Positions 51,957 to 62,959 of a DNA stretch of 64,000 bases are shown here, piece after piece. Position numbers and translations under genes: made by a program. Location of the stretch: the NCBI GenBank assembly GCA_946902875.1, contig OX336355.1:15409347-15473346 (forward strand). Direction: 5' to 3'. The stretch's first letter is position 1, and each line of letters starts with the position of its first letter. The DNA is from Nematopogon swammerdamellus (Eukaryota; Arthropoda; Insecta; Lepidoptera; Adelidae). The notes under the pieces are model-generated. The model was given only the letters and a program-made list of their open reading frames with translations, ran no database searches and was not told the origin of the DNA.

Positions 51957-52684
51957 GAACCGACCACCACGTTTGCCAAAGTATTAGGACAAGATAATTA
52001 TTCTCAAGCAGCAAGTAAGGCACGAAGATCCACCTACTGCTGACACGGTGGAAGGACCGTGCCAAGGCGACAGGTGGCCATCCTGTCGCCCTTTAGCACG
52101 GCACCTTGTCCTTATGTCTTAGTCCCCTTTTACGACATTTTTTTTTTTTTTTTTTTTATGGAACCTGACACGGTTGGCTACATCACCTACAACATCCGTG
52201 ATGTCAGCCCATAACACAGGATGAACTAGGTGCCATGTCAGTGCTTCCCTTCATTTCATGTCGGCTACACTAAACTGGACGGAAAACACGAACTATTTAC
52301 ATAGCCGTTTCGACCGACGTTTCGTTCAGTCCGGTGGTACCAACCCGGCCGGGATAAACCCTACCACCTAGTAAGGTAAGAAGGGAAGGGACCTACAGTT
52401 TAACGTGGAATCCGAACCACGGTCAGCCTCCAACGGTCGAGCGGTCACCCATCCAATCACTGACCGCGCTCAGCGTTGCTTAATAACAGTTGACTAACCA
52501 ACCGCGCCACTGAGCTACCGAGGCTGACGAATTTTCTTATCCCTTAGTCGACTTTTACGACATGCGACGGGGAGAGATGCAGTGGGGCTATTCTTTTTAA
52601 GTACCGACCCCACACGGTACAAAAGACATGCACGGGAAGAGATGCAGTGTGGCTATTCTTTTTGTGTACCGGCCCCACATGGTA
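51957..52684 (-). mobile_element. SINE-D split by a composite SINE
   Basis: The body and inner head run 51957-52137 (to CCCTTTTACGACAT) and the outer head resumes at 52623-52684 (AAGACATGCACGGGAAGAGA to GGCCCCACATGGTA). GACAT is repeated at the junction. Confidence 0.85.
52138..52618 (-). mobile_element. Composite SINE: A-head fused to SINE-B, full length
   Basis: Complete tail, central domain, B box, 5S-like stretch (CACCCATCCAATCACTGACC), A box (CACTGAGCTACCGAGGCTGA), linker AATTTTCTTAT and the reversed A-head to ACCGACCCCACACGGTAC. This is nearly the same as the copy at 63450. Confidence 0.9.
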
Positions 52685-52794
52685 GGTACACGGTAAAATA
52701 TAATAAAATATATATAATTTATAATATACTACTTATAAGTGCGTAATAGTTTATGAAAAAGCAGGCTTTCTTTCATGCATCATTTTTGCTTGCG

Positions 52795-53133
52795 GTAGCA
52801 CCGCACCGCCTTCAACTCTAGCGTTCGATTCTTTTTTATTTCATACATTTTTGAAGGCGGTTTTAATATTTTTTTAAATAGTTTTTTATTTCACCGTTTT
52901 TTTTAGTAATTTTTTCCTATTAATCTACACGGCTATTAATGTATTCCGCCTCGCTTTCCAATCCGATCTTGACCAAATGGAGAACGGGACCACACGGGAA
53001 GCACCAGCTTTCAAATAAAAAAAGAATCATCAAAATCGGTTCACCCAGTCGAAAGTTCTAAGGTAACAACATAAAAAAAATACAGTCGAATTGAGAACCT
53101 CCTCCTTTTTTTGAAGTCAGTTAAAAAGTATAC
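52795..53133 (-). mobile_element. Foldback repeat J, partial
   Basis: ACCGCACCGCCTTCAACTCT, CATACATTTTTGAAGGCGGT, TCCAATCCGATCTTGACC and TGAGAACCTCCTCC match 27345-27778 in reverse; one palindrome arm is missing. Confidence 0.8.
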
Positions 53134-53821
53134 ATGAACTCATATGTATTACAGTTTATACATATAAGATATAATACCTACCTCTAATATACACATTTTC
53201 GTCCATTCAGACTTAAATAATTTTTTTAGCTATTGACTTAAGCCTGGTCATCCAAAGGGACAACTTGTATTTCAGTTAATATGGCAAGCAATTTATTTTT
53301 GATTTACCGTTTGAAGCTTCATAATATGAAAATTTATTACAAATAAATATAAAAATAAATTGTACAATTCTAAACGTTCCTCTATAACTGACTGTATTCA
53401 ATGTTGATTCACAACAATAATAATCATTCTCATCAAAGCATCAAACACAGGGCAATTACAGTTTTATGATCAAACAAGCATTAATATGCAAATATCGATA
53501 ATATACCATAGGGAATCTAATTACGCCGAACAAACGGTTAATTTTGCTTATGAAAAATTCGAACGCACTCTAAGTAATATCGTAAAACTTGATTGAACAC
53601 GTGCAAACTGCAGCTTTAAAATGTACTCAAACAATACCGATATAAAGTTGAAATTATTAAAATCGTTATATGACTTTTTGCCACCGTAGTATCTTAGAAC
53701 ACTCGATACTACGGCCTTTGACAGACGTCTAGAAAACATATGAATAATTGCTATAAAATTCGAAACCACACCTTTGTGTACAGTCAGAACCTTTTCTCTT
53801 GCCCGTACGACTGCTGATTGG
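53134..53821. other. AT-rich unique sequence
   Basis: No gene or repeat is recognised. Confidence 0.45.
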
Positions 53822-54010
53822 AGTATGTATGGAGGTGTGGAATGGGCTTCCGGAGAATGTATTTCCCTATTCCTACAATCCGCTGGTCTTCAAACCGTGG
53901 GTTAAACAGGGTTAAAAGCATTTCCCCAGCGACATTAGTTTGCCTTGACACGTCCTCGGGTGTGAAATTGGCTGCGCCTGATGCACAGCCACCCGGTTTG
54001 GCAGAAATAT
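53822..54010 (+). pseudogene. CR1/Jockey-like LINE C-terminal fragment
   Basis: VWNGLPENVFPYSYNPLVFK PWVKQG in one frame, then 3' sequence ending with GAAATTGGCTGCGCCTGA. Confidence 0.75.
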
Positions 54011-54195
54011 AAAGAAATAATGTATTTAACTAATTACTCGCATGTTATCATAGTGCATACATAGGATACGCAACGCAACATGTTAGATAATTTTTATGTC
54101 ATTGATGTATCTTTATAATGTAAGTACTGAATAAATAATTTGGAATTTGGAATTTACTGCAGTGTTGCAAGAAATCCGGCTTTTAATTGCCGTAC

Positions 54196-54258
54196 ACGCA
54201 TACATGAATACATACACACCGTCACTCTGATCGTATCCCGACAATCGAGCAAGCAGGC
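54196..54258 (-). mobile_element. SINE-D 3' fragment, decayed
   Basis: CATACATGAATACATACACA and GATCGTATCCCGACAATCGA G resemble the reversed end of SINE-D. Confidence 0.5.
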
Positions 54259-54304
54259 GGTTCGACCGACATTCGCGACTCATTCGCTTTTCTCCTCACC
54301 ACAG

Positions 54305-54400
54305 GCAGCTGCAGCAGTCGAAAGACTGCAGAACATGCCAGCAGCAGTAGCGGCTTCGATGCCGCCCCTAGCCAGCAGTCGCTCACTGCGACCGCCCTAA
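54305..54400 (+). other. Possible terminal exon
   Basis: After a good acceptor (CTTTTCTCCTCACCACAG) 31 codons read AAAAVERLQNMPAAVAASMP PLASSRSLRPP before TAA. The stop lies inside a 9-bp palindrome. No homologue is recognised and no donor partner is seen, so this stays speculative. Confidence 0.25.
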
Positions 54401-54467
54401 CTTAGGGCGGACAAAGTGACCACTACTAAATCGCCAGACCTATTTCATATAGGGCGGACAAAGTGAC
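54392..54467. repeat. Small palindrome and 17-bp direct repeat
   Basis: CCGCCCTAA/TTAGGGCGG (54392-54410) and AGGGCGGACAAAGTGAC at 54404-54420 and 54451-54467. Confidence 0.8.
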
Positions 54468-55349
54468 GGCATGCCTCGCACGGTCTACCGCGCAAAAAAG
54501 ACCGGTCGGGGTGTGATAGTCTTACGAATAATACCTTTTTTTCAGATGCTGATTCCAGATTGCAGACCGACCGGTGACCGCACACCACTGAGCTACCATG
54601 AACTACATTTGCACTTTTCTCCCGACTGTACCCGTTGATGGTAGCAGTCAAGAATTACTGAGCTTTGTTTATATGAGAAGGATAGATTGGGTCAAGGTTA
54701 TTCTCGACATGTGTGAGTCGGACTCGGAATAAGCCTTTTTATCGTCGTGCCGCGCATGTCTGTACGCTTTATGCTTGCTTCTAGAGTTTGACCAGTAGCT
54801 CTTGGCTAAGAAAGGATTTATTCAGTATTAATACCGCTTGCGAGCTGTGAACAGTTTATAACAATTGGTTGTTAATTAAAGTTATAAAAACATCCTTCCT
54901 AATTATTGAATGAATATGTGTCACATTAATTCATTCATTTAATTTATTCAATAATTCTTTCATTCATTCAAAACTAATCAAATAAATAAAGCGTTTATTT
55001 TTTTCATGCACAGGTATATAATTATTAACATAATGAATACAGGTAAATGAGTGAAAAGCGGGCTTATTACTTACAGAGATTTCTTCCAGTCAACCTTTGG
55101 ATGCTTGAGAGTCGTATATTGTGAGGTATAAGTAGTAGAAAGAGAGTGAGTGAGCGAGAGAGAGTGAGGAAATGTACAATACAATATAATTAATATATTA
55201 TAATTTACGATAATATACTACTACTTACCGAAGACTACTACATATAAGTACGTACTAGTTAATTATAAAGTATATACGAATATATAAGAATTACATTATT
55301 TTATATAAAATATATTATCTAAATATTCACGAAGGAAGTTTATTTGTAA
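54468..55349. other. AT-rich unassigned sequence
   Basis: 54565-54597 (ACCACTGAGCTACCATGAAC) may be a SINE-B head relic. A GA-rich stretch lies at 55140-55170. No gene. Confidence 0.4.
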
Positions 55350-55398
55350 AATTAAATGGAAAACGGAAGATCGTATATTTTCCGTTTTCCTTTTAATT
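55350..55398. repeat. 19-bp hairpin
   Basis: AATTAAATGGAAAACGGAA (55350-55368) pairs with 55380-55398 with one mismatch across 11 bases. Confidence 0.8.
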
Positions 55399-55684
55399 GT
55401 ATGTAAATAAGTGAATCTTAGTATGTACCAGGTTTTCTCACGGTGTTTTCCTTCAGCGAAGTGACGGATACGAATTATACATGGTTAACGCTACGACTCG
55501 CTGGACAGACTCCAAGAATAGTACAGAGTGCAGACATCTGGTAGCCGAGCCCAAAATGTCTAAACCCCACGGCGAGGCCACTCACAATGCATCCATTCCG
55601 GATGTTATGTTTCTGCTGTCTGTCTGTACCTACGTAAGAATGAACCTTTTACGTTCATGCGTCAAACTGTTTGAAACAAAACAA

Positions 55685-56325
55685 AAAACCGGCCGAGTGC
55701 GAATCGAAATCGCGCACCGAGGTTTCCGCAGCACAAAAAAAAGTTTCTTGTATGTCGATCACTTTTTCATTTTGGTAGTTGTCAGCCTCGATGGGTCAGT
55801 GGTGCAGACAGTCGACTGTTGCTTTTGATTGTTAAGCAACGCTGGGCGCGGTCAGTATATTTTGGATGGGTGACGGCTCGACCGTTGGAGGCTGACCGCG
55901 GATTCCACGTTAAACTGTAGGTCCCTTCCCTTCTTACCTTACTAGGTGGTAGGGTTTATCCCGGCCGGGCTGATACCACCGCACTGAAAGAAACGTCGGT
56001 CGAAACGGCTATGTAAACAGTTCGTGTTTTCCGTCCAGTTCAGTGTAGCCGACATTAAAATATGAAGGCAGGCACTGAAATGGCACCTAGTTCACCCTGT
56101 GTTATGGGCTGACATCATGGATGTTGTAGGTGATGTAGCAGACCGTGTCAGTTTCCATATATAAAAAAAAAGTTGTATCCGACAAAATAACACAATATTC
56201 TGAGAAAACCGGCTAGCTAAAATTTCAACCGGCTAGCTATTACGGTTCCAAAGATAAGTACATCCAATCGGACGGACAGACGGACGGACGGACGGACGGA
56301 CAGACAGACGTTGTAGGCTTAGTAC
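55685..56325 (+). mobile_element. Repeat E split by SINE-B
   Basis: The head CCGGCCGAGTGCGAATCGAA to TTTCATTTTGGTAG lies before the SINE and TTTCAACCGGCTAGCTATTA with (GACGGACG)n to GTAGGCTTAGTACCC after it. Confidence 0.8.
55791..56171 (+). mobile_element. SINE-B, full length
   Basis: GTCAGCCTCGATGGGTCAGT GGTGC, 5S-like GTTAAGCAACGCTGGGCGCG, central domain and tail to CCATATATAAAAAAAAA. AGTTGT flanks both ends. The extra TTTTGATTG before the 5S-like part is shared with 41876-42153. Confidence 0.9.
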
Positions 56326-56821
56326 CCACATTTTAAGCTTTTAAAAAAACCGCATGCAAATCGGTCCATCCGTTTGGGAACTACGATGCCACAGCAGACT
56401 CACACATACACACACACGTTAAAAATTGAGCGCGTGAAGCCTCATAGATCATACGACGGCGTGACGTCACGAGATCCACGTGTGATGCGTCCGCGCACTC
56501 TAAATGTCAGGCACTTATCAGTCGCAAGGCGTGAGGCGCTATGCACATCGCAACCGCTCATTATACTGGTAATTACACGCTGCGCGTACGCAGGCTGTTT
56601 GCGCCTTAAATCAAACGTTTTGCTGAGACGGATGTTCAATACAAATACATACGAGCTTTGTTCTAGTAGTGTTTTAAGGGGATCGGGATGGATGCGATAA
56701 AACTTGTTTAAAGTTACGAATGCGTAATTAATTTTTCAAACACGAAAGATATAATTATGTGTTTGAAAAAAATTATAAACTTGGGTTTGCGAACATTACA
56801 AAAAACAAGCGTTATGTTTTA
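56326..56821. other. Unassigned sequence
   Basis: 56335-56378 (CCGCATGCAAATCGGTCCAT) is a dispersed motif also near 47810. The frames at 56374-56700 are not supported as genes. Confidence 0.4.
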
Positions 56822-57056
56822 ACTTGGATTCCACGTAAACTGTAGGTCCCATCCTTTCTTACCTTACTAGGTGGAAGGGTTGAACCCGCCCGGGTTGATA
56901 CCACCGCTCTGAATGAAAAGTCGGTCGAAACGTTTATATAAATAGTTCGTGTTTTTCGTCCAGTTCAGTGTAGCCGGCACGATCGAAGGGAAGCACTGAC
57001 ATGGCACCTAGTTCACCAAGGTGTTATGGGCTGACATCGCGGTTGTTGTAGGTTGA
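56822..57056 (+). mobile_element. SINE-B, truncated at both ends
   Basis: From GGATTCCACGTAAACTGTAG through the central domain to GGTTGTTGTAGGTTG. Confidence 0.8.
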
Positions 57057-57267
57057 TTATAATGGTTGCCAACATTATCATATTATCAATCAAGTGTGAT
57101 TGTTATCAAACAGAAAGCACACAAGCATTAACATTTTCTAGTCCAGGATATAGAACTTGAATTTCCTAGGCTTAAATGATTCCATCTGTTCGATTGAAAT
57201 GTTACATTGTCTGAAGATTGTTAGATGAGACAGAAAACCGAAAATCGAAGTTCACACTTATTATAAA

Positions 57268-57715
57268 CTAGCTTTTACCCGCGGCTTCGCTCGCTTGAAA
57301 TTCGTATTTAAAAATAAGATAAGAAAGTAAGCAAGTAACTAAGAAAGAAGGCCGAGCTCAGTTCAGGTAAATGATAATTCTTCTCGAAGAAAGTAAGTAA
57401 CTAAGAGCGAGGCGGAAGGCCGAGCTTCGTTCAGGTAAACAAAAGACGCGCGGAACAATTCGGTTTATATGAGAGCCACATCTTAGCCTATCCTGTGTCC
57501 CATATAGTCAAATGTGCTTGTACTAAGTTTCATCGAATTCGGATGATCTGTTTAAGAGTTATGGAGGAACCTACATACATACAGAAAATATTTCTAAAAA
57601 TAGTCAATTTAGTTTTAGTTTCATACATAGAGTCTAAAAACGCAGTATCTCACAAAACAAAGTAACTTACTCCATGACCATCCCTTACAGATATTTTATT
57701 AGTATTGATATTCAC
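57268..57715 (-). mobile_element. Helitron-type repeat L, near complete
   Basis: The reversed 3' end CTAGCTTTTACCCGCGGCTT CGCTCGC is preceded by A (CTAG followed by T on the element strand). The body matches 49306-49640. An internal duplication (GGAAGGCCGAGCT.CGTTCAGG) is present near 57350-57440. Confidence 0.8.
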
Positions 57716-58149
57716 AACTAATTGTTAACTAATGGATAACAATAAGAAAGGTTGGCTGGAGGAGAACGCTTATGGCGTTAAGCTGTACCTTTTGCAAACA
57801 CGTTTTTAAGTGCAATAAACATATTCTGTTTTTATTTGAACGAATTAACTTCACACATTCACACATTTGATCTCCCGTAAAATGTGTTCACGCTGGTTAT
57901 TAGTTTATAATCTACCCGTTCACGACTTCTCCGTGGCCTTAATAGTCACAGATAGAGTCCGTCGGCTTCAGAAATAAATCAATAGTATCCAGTTAATAGC
58001 TAGAGCCTCTATTTAAATAACAACTGCAAAATAAAATAAACGGCGAAGCTTACCTCAACTCGGGTTTGCATTACAATTATTACTATTCAAACACATACAA
58101 TTACTAAATATATTATCCTTGCGTTAGATAATTACATTTTATTGTCCAG
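57716..58149. other. Possible retroelement 3' end and unique sequence
   Basis: GGTTGGCTGGAGGAGAACGC TTATGGCG and GTGCAATAAACATATTC (57750-57825) resemble lepidopteran LINE 3' ends; the rest is unassigned. Confidence 0.35.
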
Positions 58150-58352
58150 GATGTCACAGATGGACCGAATAATGTTAGAATGGGTTAGGCTTTACGTGGA
58201 CGCCCCCCGGCTAGGTGGACAAATGACCTAAAAAAGGTAGCCTGGAGTGGATGGATGAAAAGAGCGGAAGACCGCGTGTGGTGGCGTGCCTTGGGAGAGG
58301 CCTATGTCCAGCAGTGGGCCGATACAAGCTGATGATGATGATGATGATGGGT
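58150..58352 (+). pseudogene. LINE 3' end (subfamily 2)
   Basis: DLKKVAWSGWMKRAEDRVWW RALGEAYVQQWADTS, stop, then (GATGAT)n; nearly identical to 23498-23622. Confidence 0.85.
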
Positions 58353-58812
58353 TAGGCTTAAACTCAGCTTTCCTATGGTGCACCTTAGGAATAAGAGATG
58401 TGCCGCATCCTTTTTGCAAACAATGTGTTGTTTTTTCTAATGTGATTTTTTTTGTTATAAGTATTTAATCTATTTTGTTTTATTATGTATTTTCTTTTTA
58501 TGTTTTATTTAATTTCCAGCTATGTAATTAGGTATAAATATATATTAATAATACTTTGTACACCTGCTACTTTTTCTGCAAATAAAAACCTTGAGTTTGA
58601 GTTTAATAAAATTACCGCCACGCGATTCCTTGGATCATACGCTACAAAAATGGTTATAATATTCAAATTCAAATTAAAAATTCAAACTTTTATTTATTCA
58701 ACCAAAATATACATATTATACAGCCGAAAGTTTCAGTAGGTACCTAGGTAACATAATTTTTTTCTTATAATTAATTAGAACCGAAATAGTGGTTAGTAGC
58801 TAATATTGTATT
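58353..58812. other. AT-rich sequence
   Basis: AAACCTTGAGTTTGAGTTT and TTCAAATTCAAATTAAAAAT look like retroelement tails; no gene. Confidence 0.4.
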
Positions 58813-58889
58813 AGTTCAACCGGTGTTTTGGGCTGACATCATGGATGTTGTAGGTGATGTAGCCAACCATGCCAGTTTCCATAAAAAAG
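58813..58889 (+). mobile_element. SINE-A/B tail, 5' truncated
   Basis: AGTTCAACCGGTGTTTTGGG to GCCAGTTTCCATAAAAAA. Confidence 0.8.
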
Positions 58890-59384
58890 ATTATTTTGAA
58901 ATTTACTATTGAATTCTTTTTTGAACTCAGATTAACACGAGGTTAACACTTTGAAATATCCGGTGTGGTAAAAAAATCTACCTGCATATTATCATACCCT
59001 ATATATTCCACGATAAATATTGCCTCCAAAGTGTCTCTTAACTCAACCTCCAGCCTTCCCAACCCACCATAAGAAACGTACCGCGTGTTATTCGTAGAAC
59101 CTAGATACCAAAGTGGTTACATTCATTTTCAGTACAGAATGCCACCGCAATCTCATCTCCCACTATAAATGAAATTGCATGTAATTTTTTTATATACAGT
59201 ATCAGAGTAAATCCTGTTAAACACGTGTGGGCAGAGCGTGGCTAATGATGTGCGCTTAGCAAATGTCGAGCGAGAGGATACTATAGGTCGACAATTTTTT
59301 TACTTGTAATGGAATGAAATAAAATCAAATGATTTTATTTTCAAGCAAATTAAGTATGCAATATACATATCTATATATCTATCT
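58890..59384. other. Unique sequence
   Basis: No gene or repeat is recognised. Confidence 0.4.
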
Positions 59385-59590
59385 ATACAAATAATAAAAT
59401 CGTAAATGTAAAAAAGTGTGTACATTGAATATATTCGGAAAAAAATCAACTAGGGCGATTTAAAATGAGAAACTGAACATGATAGAACAGTTTTTAAAAA
59501 TTTGATCTGTTTGTACGCGCATCACTCAAAAACCACTGAACAATTGAACTGAATTTTGACGAAACTTTGCGTAGTGACAGTGTATATCCC
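59385..59590 (+). mobile_element. Helitron-like repeat fragment
   Basis: CTATACAAATAATAAAATCG, then GCATCACTCAAAAACCACTG and GACGAAACTTTGCG follow the Helitron-type order; no terminus. Confidence 0.4.
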
Positions 59591-59814
59591 GGAATAACAT
59601 AATATATAAAATACATCATACAGTAGTTATTTATTATGTTAATTTTATTTAATAAGTTTTGTAAACCAAAATTTATTATATTGAAAGAGAACATACAAAT
59701 TAAATAAACTTACAATGACAAGAACAACAACAATAAAAAGAAATTACAATGACTAGAAAATTAAAATTAAAACTAAACAAAAACAACAATTCAAAATAAA
59801 AAACTAACCTACAA

Positions 59815-59905
59815 GATAAAGGAGTCGGGGGATCTAGGACTCCATTAAGTAAGTAAACGGAAATTATTTTTTTACTTTATAAGAGTAGAGGGTTTTTTAA
59901 ATTTC
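59815..59905 (+). repeat. Repeat H fragment
   Basis: AAAGGAGTCGGGGGATC and GAGGGTTTTTTAAATTTCAA resemble 16866-17060 and 45232-45364. Confidence 0.55.
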
Positions 59906-60149
59906 AAATTTGACTATTTTTATGTCAACACTTTATATACGACCATAGAATACTGCCTGTAGCAGTTTTCACAGCAATAAAAAATGATGGCTGTCGGCCG
60001 TAAATTTTATAAGTTGGTCGACTATTACTCGTCAACCTGTACAGCCTACTTAGCTGTGATAGTTTTCCTTTTAATTTCGATAAATATACTACTGCTGTGA
60101 ATTTTCTCACATATCTAATAACAACTGTTTAGCTGGCAGGGGGTGGGGA

Positions 60150-60502
60150 CACTTGACTCTAACAAAAATTAGCACTTAAAAGCTTAATAATTCTCAAACG
60201 GATCCCTAAATCGAAAAATGCCTTTAACAAACCAGCAATATTTTCCAAAGACCTATCCAACGACATCCCACACGATGGGGTAGACGTGAAAAAAAAATTC
60301 ATCCCCACTTTACGGGAGGTACCCTAAAATTTTTTTTTTCTAAATTTTTATTTTACCACTTTGTCTGTGTTATTAATATGTATGTATACCCATACCAACT
60401 TACAACTTTCTAGTACTACGGGTCTCTGAGCTAAGCCGCGGACAGACGGACGGACATAGCGAAACTATAAGGGTTCCTTGTTGACTACGGAACCTTAAAA
60501 AT
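60150..60502 (+). mobile_element. Repeat M, long copy
   Basis: TTAGCACTTAAAAGCTTAAT, CAAACGGATCCCTAAATCG, CCTATCCAACGACATCCCAC, ACTTTACGGGAGGTACCCTA, a short GACGGACG core and CTACGGAACCTTAAAAA. A widespread insect repeat type, unnamed here. Confidence 0.7.
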
Positions 60503-60916
60503 GTATAGTCGACCTAGAAAGTATCGATCTATCATACGTACACCGCGCCGATCTGCAGCGGAATAAATTAGCGCGCGTTAATAAGAGATACGCTGTCACC
60601 GGCTGTCACTTGCCACCAGAGATAACTTGACAGATGTTAAACAGCGCCCTTAACTCGGCGCCTTAACCTCTCGACCTCAGAAGTGGCATCGGCTCGGAGG
60701 CCTTATATTTATACCAACATTTATGTCATTGAGCGAAACCTTGATGGGTTATATTTTGGTGTTATTTTTTATATGTGGGGAAAATTGGTTTAATGTTGCA
60801 TGACGTTACGGTATGGAGGTGAAGTGTGCTGTTTTGATGAAGTTGAACGTTAGTATAATTGAAGATCAATTAATTGAATGCTTCAATAATTTATTAAATG
60901 GCCAGTGGAAGTATCT
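60503..60916. other. Unique sequence
   Basis: No gene or repeat is recognised. Confidence 0.4.
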
Positions 60917-61171
60917 TGTCAGCCTCGGTAGCTCAGTATTTTAACTGCCAGTGCAGTATCGACGTGCGATCGTGAGCTGGCCGTAGTTCGATTTCCAAAA
61001 CTGTATGTCCCTTCCCTTCTTACCTTACCACGTGTTCAGTTCAGTGCAGCCGGCAAGATCAAAGGGAAGCACTGACATGGCACTTAGTTCACCAAGGTGT
61101 TATGGGCTGACATAACGGATGTAGTAAGTGATGTAGCCAAGCGTGTCAGTTTCCATAAAAAAAAAACCCGT
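60917..61171 (+). mobile_element. SINE-B variant without the 5S-like segment
   Basis: The head GTCAGCCTCGGTAGCTCAGT A leads to GCCAGTGCAGTATCGACGTG and the B-box-like GTAGTTCGATTTCC with ordinary tRNA-like spacing. The central domain is partly deleted; the tail is normal. Confidence 0.8.
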
Positions 61172-61173
61172 TC

Positions 61174-61240
61174 TGAACGAAATGTCAGTGGAAACAGCTA
61201 TGTAAAAAAATCGTGTTTTCGGTCCGTTCTGTGTAGCCGG
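61174..61240 (+). mobile_element. SINE-B body fragment
   Basis: TTCTGAACGAAATGTCAGTG GAAAC, TCGTGTTTTCGGTCC and TGTGTAGCCGGAACG. Confidence 0.65.
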
Positions 61241-61258
61241 AACGGCTACATCAGCCTA

Positions 61259-61602
61259 CATCAACCTCGGTAGCTCAATGGTGCGGTCGGTCGACTGTTG
61301 TTAAGCACACCTGAGCGCGGTCAGTAGTTGGATGGGTGAACGCTCGACCGTTGGAGGCTGACCGTGGTTAGGTCCCTTCCCTTCTTACCTTACTAGGTGG
61401 TAGGGTTTATTCCGCCCGGGTTGATACCACCGCACTGAATGAAACGTCGCTTGAAATGGCTATGTAATAGTTCGTGTTTTCCGTCCAGTTCAGTGTGGCT
61501 GGCACGACCGAAGGGAAGCCCCTAGTTCACCAAGGTGTTATGGGCTGACATCACGGATGTTGTAGGTGAGGTAGCCAAACGTGTCAGTTTCCATAAAAAA
61601 AA
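61259..61602 (+). mobile_element. SINE-B, full length
   Basis: CATCAACCTCGGTAGCTCAA TGGTGCGG, 5S-like part, central domain and tail to CCATAAAAAAAA. The B box is deleted (GACCGTGGTTAGGTCCC). Confidence 0.9.
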
Positions 61603-62002
61603 CAATCCTCAACCCGAAACGACGTTCGACTCGAAACGAGTGAGTATTTAACGAAGCCGTTTCTCATGGTTCGAAGGCATTATTGGAATCGCAACAAAGC
61701 ACCAAGCGCAGCAATCAACAAACACGCATCCGATACAGTTATTTACGAGTGAAAAATAAAAAGGGTTTTGCATCGATCGCTACCGTTTTCTCAGGGTAAA
61801 AAAAGAAAGGACGTTTTGATACGAAAATTAGAGAAAATTATGGCCCCACGGGTCTGGCTACCGATTGATGGTTATTGGAGTTAATGGTGCCCCGGGGCAG
61901 CGGCGAGGCCGCGCGCGCTGTCACGCCCGCCCCTACCGCGCGCCGTGTGAACCCAGCTTTACATCGGATGTTTGTACTGGATGAGAAGTTGAGAATAACG
62001 CA
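61603..62002. other. Unique sequence with GC-rich core
   Basis: 61885-61945 is CpG-rich (GGCGAGGCCGCGCGCGCTGT); no supported frame. Confidence 0.4.
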
Positions 62003-62286
62003 AGCTTCACCGTCCGGAACCGGTGTCAAACTGTAGGTACCTTCCCTTGCCCCTTACTAGGTGGTAAGCTCAAATTGCAGCCGACTGTGTTGGTACCACC
62101 GTACTGGATGTAAGATGGCCGCATAGCAGTTTCGGCTGTGCTCTCCTCTAGTCTAGTATAGCCAGCAATCCAGGGAAGTCTCCGGTATAGTACCTACCTT
62201 CTCGGAGGTGATATCGTCTGGTCGGAGCATGTGCTTTGGCCCCTCCGACTCAGACACTCATACCGGATTATATATATAAAAAAAGA
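62003..62286 (+). mobile_element. SINE-C, head missing
   Basis: CTTCACCGTCCGGAACCGGT through the central domain to CATACCGGATTATATATATA. Confidence 0.85.
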
Positions 62287-62355
62287 ATCACTTTAGATTA
62301 GCTGTAGTAGTTAAATGGAAATACTGTTTTTTTACTGTTTTAATACTGTTGAAGT

Positions 62356-62695
62356 ACAGTGTGGGGCCGGTACTTAAAAAGAATAGCCCCACTGCATCTC
62401 TCCCCATGCATGTCGTAAAAGGCGACTAAGGGATAAGGACAAGGTGCAGTGCTAAAGGGCGACAGGCTCGCCACCTCTCACCTTGGCGCGGTACTTCCAC
62501 CGACCGAGTCATGCAGCAGTTGGGTCTTCGTGCCTTACTTGCTGCTTGATCTCTTGTTCGAATACTTTGCGAAACGTGGTGGTCGTTGTTGTGCTGTAAT
62601 TTACCAGAGTTCTTGCAGCACAACATTGATTACTCTGCTTACCCCGATTGTCGGGATTCAGCGTGTGTGATATGTATGTATGTATATGTATGTAC
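62356..62695 (+). mobile_element. SINE-D, full length
   Basis: Head CAGTGTGGGGCCGGTACTTA, body and (GTAT)n tail; close to 9605-9939. Confidence 0.9.
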
Positions 62696-62959
62696 TGTTT
62701 TTTTTATTTTTTCTCTTTGTTTTCTACCCGATTCACTAATGATTTCGAACTCTCGCCTAACGTCATGTAAACCCTAGTTAATATCCTAATTCACTACTGC
62801 CACAGATTTTCTACTGCGCCTCACGGTTCCCACAGCGAGCCCCGAGGGTGTTGCCAATCGCTCCGAAACCCTGCCGCAACACCGCGGATGCTATGGGACC
62901 CTAGCTTACGTAACATTATAACTTCGATTTAGGAATGCACATTCCGAGTTTTTTTCGGT
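62696..62959. other. Unique sequence
   Basis: No gene or repeat is recognised. Confidence 0.35.
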
